From Clostridia bacterium (lineage in GTDB: Bacteria > Bacillota_A > Clostridia > Christensenellales > Aristaeellaceae), in assembly GCA_017517815.1 (NCBI GenBank), contig JAFWYA010000018.1, positions 1 to 64,000 on the forward strand: a stretch of DNA of 64,000 bases. The letters are read 5' to 3'. The position numbers were made by a program, and so were the translations under genes. How positions within the stretch are numbered: the first letter of the stretch is position 1; the number at the start of each line of letters is the position of its first letter. Shown here in pieces: positions 40,801 to 47,176 of the stretch. Below the pieces are notes generated by a model, which worked only from the letters and a program-made list of their open reading frames with translations, was not told the origin of the DNA and ran no database searches.

Positions 40801-42142
40801 TTTGCAGAATGCGGTCGGCTGCATCGCTGTACTCGCCCGCCTCCTCAAACAGCGCGTAGGCGTCGGCATACTGCCCACCCGCGAGCAGCTTTTCGGCGCG
40901 CTGATATTTGCTTTGCAGAATGCGCTGCGCACCGTCGGAATAATCGCCGGTCAGGGCAAACAGCGCGTAGGCGCCATCGTAATCGCCCGCGAGCAGGCAG
41001 GCCTCGGCGCGCGCGTACTGGCTGGCCGGGATGCGCTGAGCCGCGTTGGAATACTCGCCCAGAGAGGCAAACAGTGCGTACGCCTCGTCATAGCTGCCTT
41101 CCGCCAGCAGCTGCTCGGCGTTTTTGTAGGTCTGCTGTCTGCGCGCCTCCGCCACCAATTCCAGCATTTTGTCTGCGCTTTGATAAAGCCCAAGCTCGGT
41201 AAACAGCGCCTCCGCCTCGTCCAGCTCGTAAGCCATCAGGTGGTTTTCGGCACGGGTGAACTTGCTGGCAAAGATCTGCTCGTCCGCATCGGCATAGCCG
41301 CTGATCTGCCCCAGCAGCGCATAGGCCTGGCTGTAGCTGCCCGCCTGCAGATGCGCCAGCGCGCGCTGATACTTGCTTTCCAGAATGCGATCGGCCGCAT
41401 CCGAATAATCGCCCAGCGTTTCAAACAGCGCATACGCCCCGTCGTAATCCTGCTCATCAAGCAAAGCGGATGCATCGTCGTAGATACGCTTTTGCACAGC
41501 GGCCAGGCGCTGGGGCGCATCGCGGAAATCCTGCAGCGCAGCAAAGCCGTTCATGGCCTGCACGTCGCTGCCAGCCGCTTCATCGCCGCAGGCGGAATAA
41601 TACTCCACCAGCTGGGCACTGTCCATGTATTGGCCCAGTTTTTGGGCCAGCGCCGCAGCGTTGGCATACTGCTTTTCATCAGCCATACGGCCTGCAGCCG
41701 CATAAACGGCGGCCTGCGTCTGCGTCATGCGCTCCTGCGCATCGCGAAATAGCGTAAGCGCCTCATACTTTTCAATGGCCGCAATGCCGTTTGCCGGGTC
41801 TTGCGCTATACCGGCCTGCAGACCGCGCGCCTGATAATACATCGCCAGCAGCCCACTGTCGCGAAAATCGCCCAGTGTTTCAAATGCGCTGACAGCGGCG
41901 GCACAGTCGCCCGCCTCGCCGCAGGCAGCTGCACGCGCATACATGCTCAGCCGCGGGCTTTCCTCATAGCTGCCCAGACCGCCAAACAGTTCTGCCGCCT
42001 TTTCATACCCGCCCTGGCTGAGCAGGTTCTGCGCCTGCATATAGCGCAGCGCCGGTACCGGGCGGATCGCCACAAACCACGCTGCGGCAAAAACCACCAG
42101 CGCAGCAGCCAGAATGCAAACGACGGTTTTCATTTTCTTCAT
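37877..42142 (-). CDS. membrane-anchored TPR-like/WG-repeat protein, 1421 aa
   Basis: A single N-terminal membrane helix (residues 5-27) anchors an extracytoplasmic chain. From about residue 35 to 860 it consists of roughly twenty helical repeats of 36-37 residues with the pattern A-E-x-L-x-x-G-x-Y-x-x-A-Y-x-L-F-x-x-L-G-x-Y-x-D-A-A, a TPR/SEL1-like solenoid. Several neighbouring repeats between 40141 and 40570 are almost identical in DNA, so they duplicated recently. Residues about 930-1330 contain WG-type beta repeats (KYGIADAKGSSIIAPAYNTI, KWGVISEEGVVTVTPAW). A scaffold or surface-binding role is likely. Promoter at 42207-42235. Confidence 0.82.
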   Translation of the reverse strand: MKKMKTVVCILAAALVVFAAAWFVAIRPVPALRYMQAQNLLSQGGYEKAAELFGGLGSYEESPRLSMYARAAACGEAGDCAAAVSAFETLGDFRDSGLLAMYYQARGLQAGIAQDPANGIAAIEKYEALTLFRDAQERMTQTQAAVYAAAGRMADEKQYANAAALAQKLGQYMDSAQLVEYYSACGDEAAGSDVQAMNGFAALQDFRDAPQRLAAVQKRIYDDASALLDEQDYDGAYALFETLGDYSDAADRILESKYQRALAHLQAGSYSQAYALLGQISGYADADEQIFASKFTRAENHLMAYELDEAEALFTELGLYQSADKMLELVAEARRQQTYKNAEQLLAEGSYDEAYALFASLGEYSNAAQRIPASQYARAEACLLAGDYDGAYALFALTGDYSDGAQRILQSKYQRAEKLLAGGQYADAYALFEEAGEYSDAADRILQSKYQRAEENLSRGQYSDAYVLFAELGEYSDAADRILENKYARAEEYLTGGDYANAYALFGELGDYSDAADRIITSKYARAEAHLAKGEYDSAYVLFTELGEYSDAADRIITSKYARAEAHLAKGEYDSAYVLFTELGDYADSSDRILESKYARAEACLTNGEYDSAYALFNELGDYSDAADRILESKYERAEVCLTNGEYDSAYALFNELGDYSDAADRILESKYERACAALQQGSFAAAQELFTELGDYSDAAAQLASVEAARLQAAYDDALARLALGKYDEAYRILGELGDYADAAQQITASKQQRAETLLAQGQYGHAYVLLDELGQHDRVLQNKLERARICLNAGDFDGAEALLGELGQYEGAEALLAKVNEGRKRAQADSCLNAGEYEAARALYLQLGDAAAANESLYLLAHTQENATPWLAYDSYTALGAYRDSADRAAALYTVRFETIDESDANGLRRYYDHNAAAYGLLDAAADVAVPAEYEKLELTPFNTYYAVRDQKMGLLSADGSVLVQTAYEGIITMDDAHYLVWTDQGDGVLAADGSVVVECAYDSVEPYENGGYLVKKDSLLGLLDSAGSLIVPVEYSRISVKGSGFDVVKDYKHGILDGSGQTILQPLYDSIDLQSDGRYQVVQNKKYGIADAKGSSIIAPAYNTITLDTSGNYIVTSGGKYGIVSYEGKVLHYPDLQEIRKGSNDGKYLIFRKNNLYGFMDAVTFETVIEAEWKNVHIMYDGYAYIYNNLNKWGVISEEGVVTVTPAWTDIVYYDDCGHAVKDENILLNNRGNTVCDFSKAPSKYYYSRDPVKYQGKGIFTDGNYDTMLYDTKNGKLYSYEVNNDDVKDLRMLGGGLLSGKANTGRYGSGNDYYCVIDPATKTILTGTQWEDSITSLPCRNQVNDKYGWISEKGTDLIRPTYNYIRRSTVNGYIIAANYNDRGNLVYVLIDGTTGKVVKFNIGSEDDAVSMAMSMRSL

Positions 42143-42206
42143 TGCGCGTCACCTTCTGTGGATTCTGTTCAGTTACTGCGGATTCCATTCACATTGTCTT
42201 TCCTTT

Positions 42207-42235
42207 ATTTTATCGTATAATGCAATAAATGTCAT
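42207..42235 (-). promoter_or_regulatory. promoter of TPR/WG-LRR-FMN operon
   Basis: Minus strand ATGACA (42235-42230), 17-bp spacer, TAAAAT (42212-42207), preceded by AAAAGCA. The same arrangement, including the upstream bases, occurs at 45191-45219. Confidence 0.7.
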
Positions 42236-42261
42236 TGCTTTTGCCGCGAAAAAGCATGAAA

Positions 42262-42299
42262 AAAATGATCCTCCGGCTGCGGCGAAGGATCATTTTTTT
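42262..42299 (-). terminator. terminator of 952-aa gene
   Basis: ATGATCCT (42265-42272) with AGGATCAT (42286-42293), A/T-flanked on both sides. Confidence 0.8.
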
Positions 42300-42304
42300 C
42301 ATTG

Positions 42305-45163
42305 TCAGGGAGCGAACCGGTCCAGATTGACCCACACCGCCGGGCGCACGCCCAGCAAAGTGGCAAAGTTCACCGACCGGTTGTCAAACGTGCCGTCGTT
42401 GCGCACGGTGTTGGCATATTTGGTGCCCTTGGTGGAGGAGCGCAGCCACCACCAGCAGTCGCCCAGCTTGTTGATGTAGCCCGCGCCCTGCTGCTCGGCC
42501 ACAGCCGTGGGGGCGGCGATGCGGCTGGCCGTGGCGGGCAGGTACTTTTCGACCTCCTCGCGGCTGAGAACAAACGCCTTGTCCTGCACATGGCGGCCCT
42601 CGGCCGACCTGACAGGCGTGGCGGTGCGCTGTGCCAGCGCGGCGGCTTCCGCTTCATTGAAGGCGGATGGCACAAACACGGTGTTCATCCACTCGCGCAT
42701 GGTGCTGTTTTCATAGGTGGAGGTGGCGTTTTTGCTGTACTTCATGGCGGCCAGCACATGCCGGCTCAAAAGCAGCGCACGGTTGCCCTCGCGGGCGATC
42801 ACCACCCACTGCAGCGGCTCGTCGCCGTTTGCAGGCGAATTGTCCTGCTCAAAGCGGCCGAAGGTCACCTGTTCGCCCACGGCCCATTTTTCGATCAGCA
42901 TTTCCGGCTCTGCGCGCCTGACCAGATCGCCGGCCTTTTGCAGGTCGATCCAGCAGGCAGGGCGGATGGGGCTGGTGTTTTGCAGCTTTTCGGTGAACTG
43001 GCCGTTTTCGTCAACGCCGAAGACCTGGCTGTGGCCCTGACGGCTGTAGATGGTGGGATGGCGCAGCATCCAGCGCTTTTCCACATGCTTTGTCTGCCAG
43101 TAGGTCTGGCGCTTTTCAATGGTTTTGCTGTACTGCGTTTCACGGTCGCCGGTCATGGGCATGTAGCGGCTGACCTCGGACGCGCTGAGGATGAAGATCC
43201 TGTCCTGCGTATCCGCGCCCGCATCGGCGGACGTGGCGCCAAACGGCCGCGCCTCGGCTTCGACCTGGGCCAGATGGATGGCCCGCTGCTCCTCAGGGGT
43301 GAAGGCCTCCTCAAGGAACAGCGTGTTCAGGCTGCTGCGCAGCACGCTTTTTTCCCAGGTGGTGTCGATGCTGTTGACCCATTTGTCGTAGCCCTGATGG
43401 TAGATGTAGGGGTAGGTGACCGTCTCGCCGGTGGGGAAATTATCCACCGTGGGAGCGATGATCATGTCCTTTGTGATGGCCAGCACGCGGTCGTCCTCGC
43501 GGTCCAGCACGATCCATTCGATGGGGTCGGGCCCGTTGGAAAGGTCGTCGTCCTGCTCGTAATGGCCAAAGAAGATGTGCACGCCCGGCTTGATGAGGCT
43601 GCGGATGATCTCGTCGGTCTGGTCGCAGCGCTGCTGCGCGTCGCCATACCCGCGAATGAGCCCAAACAGCCTGAGCGCCTCGTCGTAGTCTTCGGCGTCA
43701 AAGGCGGCGGCAGCGGCCTGATACACAGCGCCGTCCATGCCCGCCGCATCCAGCAGCTGCTGCCTGAGCAGGTCGTAGCGCACATACACCGCAGGCATCA
43801 CCGGCAGCCGCTGCGCCGCAGCAAACATGCCGTCCTTTTTCTGCTTCCACACCCAGGCCTGCGCCATCGACGCACCGTTGGTGTCGCGCAGCCAGCTCCA
43901 CGTTGTGTCCTTCACGCCGTGGGCGCGGGCGGGCAGATCAAAGAAGGGCAGCATGGCTTTGATCTCTTCCACACTGGGCACAAACACGATGTCGCGCGTC
44001 TGGCTCTGCGAGGGCGAATGCGAAACGATGGTGCGTCTGCCAAGCATCGCCTGCTCGTGCGCGTCAAAGGCGGCTTCGAGAAAATCTTTATTGAGCCACT
44101 CGCGCAGATCGCTGGTCTTCCATGCGACATTTGAATTGCCCACGTGAAATGCCCGCTGCGTCAGAAAGCTTTTGCAAATCAGCAGCAAATCGCCCTGCTG
44201 CTGCTGTGCCACCACCCATTCGATGGGCTCCATGCCGTCCTCTGCGCTGCCGTTTTGCTCCCAATGGCCCAGCTGCACGGTGTGGCCCACGGGCAACAGC
44301 AGCAGCTGGCAGATCTGCGCGCGCTGCTGCGCCCCCTCATGATCGGGAAGCTGCTCAAACAGCGCCTTTGCCTCGTCCAGCCTGCCCTGCTGCATCAGCT
44401 GCACGCCCTGCTCATATTGTTGCTGCCGAACCTCTTCCTCGGTGGGTTCGTAGGTGAAGCGCATCCCGTTTTTCTGCGCATACGCATGCGCGGCCTGACT
44501 GCCGCGAATGTCCAGCAGCACGTCCATCCGCTGGCCGTAGCCGTCGTTGAACGCCGTTGCGTGAACGCTGTTCACACTTTCGGGAATCACCACGGTCTGC
44601 AGGCTTTTATTTCCGCAAAACGCGCTGTCGCCGATGACGCGCACACCCGAAGGCACCATATACTCTGTTCTACCGCCGGGCCAGCACACCAGCCGCATTT
44701 CGCTCTTTTCGATCAGCGCGCCGCTCACCAGCGAAAACGCGGCGTTTTCCTCTGGCAGATCGATGCTTTTCAGGCTTACACAGCCGTCGAAGGGGTTGCC
44801 CTCCATCAGCCTGACGCGCTTGCCGATATGCACCGTGTCAAGCCCGGTGCAGTTGAGGAACGCCTCGTCCTTGACGGAAAGCACACTGTCGGGGATGAAC
44901 ACCTCGCGCAGCTGATGCAGCGAGCCAAATGCGCCCCACTCCAGCGACGTGACCGGCAAACCGCCCAGCGTATCCGGAATATGCAGCACCTGCGTGGCGG
45001 GATCGCCGTTGAAATACACCACCGCCGCGCCCGAAGGAGTGCGCAGGTATTCATAATCGCCTTCAGTATATGCGCCTGTGACCATCACAGCCGCCGCCGT
45101 GGAAAAACACATCAGCAAAAGAAGCATGATGCACACGGCGATCTTTCTTTTTTTCACAGCCAT
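42305..45163 (-). CDS. secreted LRR/DUF6273-type protein, 952 aa
   Basis: Signal peptide KIAVCIMLLLLMCFSTAAA. Residues 30-240 are BspA-type LRRs aligning closely with the 750-aa paralogue (GDYEYLRTPSGAAVVYFNGD, WGAFGSLHQLREVFIPDSVL, EAFLNCTGLDTVHIG, GNPFDGC). Then a short TPR-like helix pair and three DUF6273-like modules, beginning near residues 300, 550 and 775; their entry motifs are WEQNGSAEDGMEPIEWVVA, YEQDDDLSNGPDPIEWIVLD and FEQDNSPANGDEPLQWVVIA, and the last closes with CWWWLRSS and GVRPAVWVNLD. One module more than its paralogue, so module duplication or loss has occurred. Transcribed alone from the promoter at 45191-45219. Confidence 0.82.
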   Translation of the reverse strand: MAVKKRKIAVCIMLLLLMCFSTAAAVMVTGAYTEGDYEYLRTPSGAAVVYFNGDPATQVLHIPDTLGGLPVTSLEWGAFGSLHQLREVFIPDSVLSVKDEAFLNCTGLDTVHIGKRVRLMEGNPFDGCVSLKSIDLPEENAAFSLVSGALIEKSEMRLVCWPGGRTEYMVPSGVRVIGDSAFCGNKSLQTVVIPESVNSVHATAFNDGYGQRMDVLLDIRGSQAAHAYAQKNGMRFTYEPTEEEVRQQQYEQGVQLMQQGRLDEAKALFEQLPDHEGAQQRAQICQLLLLPVGHTVQLGHWEQNGSAEDGMEPIEWVVAQQQQGDLLLICKSFLTQRAFHVGNSNVAWKTSDLREWLNKDFLEAAFDAHEQAMLGRRTIVSHSPSQSQTRDIVFVPSVEEIKAMLPFFDLPARAHGVKDTTWSWLRDTNGASMAQAWVWKQKKDGMFAAAQRLPVMPAVYVRYDLLRQQLLDAAGMDGAVYQAAAAAFDAEDYDEALRLFGLIRGYGDAQQRCDQTDEIIRSLIKPGVHIFFGHYEQDDDLSNGPDPIEWIVLDREDDRVLAITKDMIIAPTVDNFPTGETVTYPYIYHQGYDKWVNSIDTTWEKSVLRSSLNTLFLEEAFTPEEQRAIHLAQVEAEARPFGATSADAGADTQDRIFILSASEVSRYMPMTGDRETQYSKTIEKRQTYWQTKHVEKRWMLRHPTIYSRQGHSQVFGVDENGQFTEKLQNTSPIRPACWIDLQKAGDLVRRAEPEMLIEKWAVGEQVTFGRFEQDNSPANGDEPLQWVVIAREGNRALLLSRHVLAAMKYSKNATSTYENSTMREWMNTVFVPSAFNEAEAAALAQRTATPVRSAEGRHVQDKAFVLSREEVEKYLPATASRIAAPTAVAEQQGAGYINKLGDCWWWLRSSTKGTKYANTVRNDGTFDNRSVNFATLLGVRPAVWVNLDRFAP

Positions 45164-45190
45164 TCCCCCAATGCAGCAGTGGTTTCTTCT

Positions 45191-45219
45191 ATTTTATATC
45201 ATCCATGTGCAAAAGTCAT
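45191..45219 (-). promoter_or_regulatory. promoter of 952-aa secreted protein
   Basis: Minus strand ATGACT (45219-45214), 17-bp spacer, TAAAAT (45196-45191), preceded by the same AAAAGCA as at 42242-42236. Confidence 0.7.
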
Positions 45220-45228
45220 TGCTTTTTG

Positions 45229-45257
45229 TTGCACGACCGCCGTTTTTTTAGTATGAT
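45229..45257 (+). promoter_or_regulatory. promoter of coiled-coil protein
   Basis: TTGCAC (45229-45234), 17-bp spacer, TATGAT (45252-45257); diverges from the 952-aa gene promoter, only 10 bp away. Confidence 0.65.
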
Positions 45258-45312
45258 GGAAATAACATATTCTGTATACTTCCTCCATTGCATCAGGAAA
45301 GGAGATCTTCTG

Positions 45313-47067
45313 ATGAAAAAATGGCTTATCACCCTCAGCGTGCTTCTCGTACTGGCCATTGCGGGAGGCACCGTGCTGTATTACCTGACCGTGCAGGATT
45401 ACACCGCGCAGGTCACTCATCTGCAGCAGCAGTCTGCGCAGCAGCTCAGCACCATTGATGCGCTCACCGCCGACGTAGCCGACCGCGACGCGCAGATCCT
45501 CGCTCTCAATGCGCAGGCGGACAATCTATCCTCCGAGGGCGATGCGCTGCGCCAGCAGGTGCAGTCGCTGTCCAGCGACGGCCGCGTCAAGGATGTACAG
45601 GCCGGCCTGCTGACCAGCCAGGTCGACGAGCTCAATGCCGAAGTGACCCGGCTGGGCGCGCAGATCGACACGCTCAACGCCGACATCCACAGCAAAAACG
45701 AGACCATCGCCGTGCTCACCTCGCAGCTGGAAAACCTGAAGGCTGAATCCGCCACGCTCTCCGCACAGGCGCAGGCGCTGACCACCGAAGGCCAAACCAA
45801 GAGCGAGACCGTGGCCGTGCTCACCTCGCAGGTGGAAAGCCTCAAGGCGCAGGCAGCCGACTTGAATGCGCAGATCGCCGCTCTCAATGCCGACGTGCAG
45901 GATAAAGCCGCGCAGATCGCTTCCCTGACTGCCGACGTGCAGGACAAGGTCGCGCAGATCGACTCCCTCACCGCCGCCGGGCAGGACAAGGATGCGCAGA
46001 TCGCTACCCTCACTGCTGACGGACAGACGAAGGATGCGCAGATCGCTTCCCTGACTGCCGACGTGCAGGATAAAGCCGCGCAGATCGCCGCCCTCACCGC
46101 CGATGGACAGGACAAAGACGCGCGGATCGCTACCCTGACCGCCGACGGGCAGGACAAAGACGCGCAGATCGCCACCCTCACCGCCGCCGGGCAGGACAAG
46201 GACGCGCAGATCGCCGCCCTCACCTCCGACGGGCAGGCAAAGGATGCGCAGATCGCCGCCCTCACCTCCGACGGGCAGGGCAAAGACGCGCAGATCGCTA
46301 CCCTCACTGCTGACGGACAGGCAAAGGACACACAGATCGCTTCCCTCATCTCCGACGGGCAGGACAAGGATGCGCAGATCGCTTCCCTCACCTCCGACGG
46401 ACAGGCAAAGGACGCGCAGATCGCCGCCCTCACCTCCGACGGACAGGATAAGGACGCGCAGATCGCCGCCCTCACCTCCGACGGACAGGACAAGGACGCC
46501 TCCATCGCCGCGCTCAAACGCCAGGTGGAAACCTATTCCGCCAAGCAGTCCGAGCATGCCATGCAGGTGGCCGCCCTCACCAGTGACATCGCCGACCGCG
46601 ACGCGCAGATCGCCCAGCTGAAGGAACATCTGCAGAATGCCGGCGGCGCAGCCGCACCGGCCCGTCCATCCCCCACGCCGCAGGGCGACGTGCTGATCGA
46701 TCGTGACGGCGTGTATGCGGAATACCGCGGCATCAAAAAGTACAGTGACGATTACTATATCATTGACCTGTATGTGGAAAACAACTGCGGCGAGGATCTG
46801 TATCTTACCCTGACCGACGGTCGTGTCAACCGTGCCTCAACCGAATTCGGCAATTCCATGGCAACCATCAAGAATGACAGCGTGTATCTGGCCAGTGCAA
46901 ACTTTGACATGCTCATTCAGGCAGACGAACTGAAAAAGTATACTATTTCCACCATCGAAACCGTTCAGTTCGGCCTGCGCCTGACCACCGGCTCATGGAC
47001 GGGCTACAAGGGCCGTGTCATTGCCGAAGAGCCCATTACCCTCAACACCAGCATTTCTCTCAAGTAA
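45313..47067 (+). CDS. membrane-anchored coiled-coil protein, 584 aa
   Basis: Residues 5-25 form a membrane anchor, then a long rod. Between about residues 195 and 400 a 14-residue unit (consensus LTSDGQDKDAQIAA) repeats some fourteen times, two heptads each, matching a 42-bp DNA repeat. The rod ends in a Pro-rich hinge (PARPSPTP), and the C-terminal 130 residues form a beta-rich domain (YRGIKKYSDDYYIIDLYVEN, GLRLTTGSWTGYKG). GGAGA lies before ATG 45313; the upstream frame lacks a binding site. It probably projects the C-terminal domain away from the membrane. Repeat number is expected to vary between strains. Confidence 0.8.
   Translation: MKKWLITLSVLLVLAIAGGTVLYYLTVQDYTAQVTHLQQQSAQQLSTIDALTADVADRDAQILALNAQADNLSSEGDALRQQVQSLSSDGRVKDVQAGLLTSQVDELNAEVTRLGAQIDTLNADIHSKNETIAVLTSQLENLKAESATLSAQAQALTTEGQTKSETVAVLTSQVESLKAQAADLNAQIAALNADVQDKAAQIASLTADVQDKVAQIDSLTAAGQDKDAQIATLTADGQTKDAQIASLTADVQDKAAQIAALTADGQDKDARIATLTADGQDKDAQIATLTAAGQDKDAQIAALTSDGQAKDAQIAALTSDGQGKDAQIATLTADGQAKDTQIASLISDGQDKDAQIASLTSDGQAKDAQIAALTSDGQDKDAQIAALTSDGQDKDASIAALKRQVETYSAKQSEHAMQVAALTSDIADRDAQIAQLKEHLQNAGGAAAPARPSPTPQGDVLIDRDGVYAEYRGIKKYSDDYYIIDLYVENNCGEDLYLTLTDGRVNRASTEFGNSMATIKNDSVYLASANFDMLIQADELKKYTISTIETVQFGLRLTTGSWTGYKGRVIAEEPITLNTSISLK
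45880..46500 (+). repeat. 42-bp coding tandem repeat
   Basis: About fourteen units encoding the 14-residue heptad pair; units are mostly near-identical at the DNA level, with GACGCGCAGATCG as the most conserved core. Confidence 0.8.
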
Positions 47068-47096
47068 TATCCAATCGCGGCGTGCACGCACGCTTG

Positions 47097-47141
47097 AAAA
47101 ACAAACCCTCGCTGCCGGAAACTGCAGCGAGGGTTTGTTTT
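47097..47141. terminator. bidirectional terminator
   Basis: AACAAACCCTCGCTGC with GCAGCGAGGGTTTGTT, 8-nt loop, A-run before and T-run after; separates convergent genes. Confidence 0.88.
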
Positions 47142-47176
47142 TTCACCTGCTCAGCGCAGGCGCCGGGTTTTCCGCC

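Noticed and set aside
42302..44134. 610-aa open frame opposite the 952-aa gene
   Set aside because: Shadow; the minus-strand frame has an LRR/DUF6273 organisation.
45880..46500. 42-bp repeats considered as CRISPR or satellite
   Set aside because: They are inside an intact coding frame and encode a two-heptad coiled coil.
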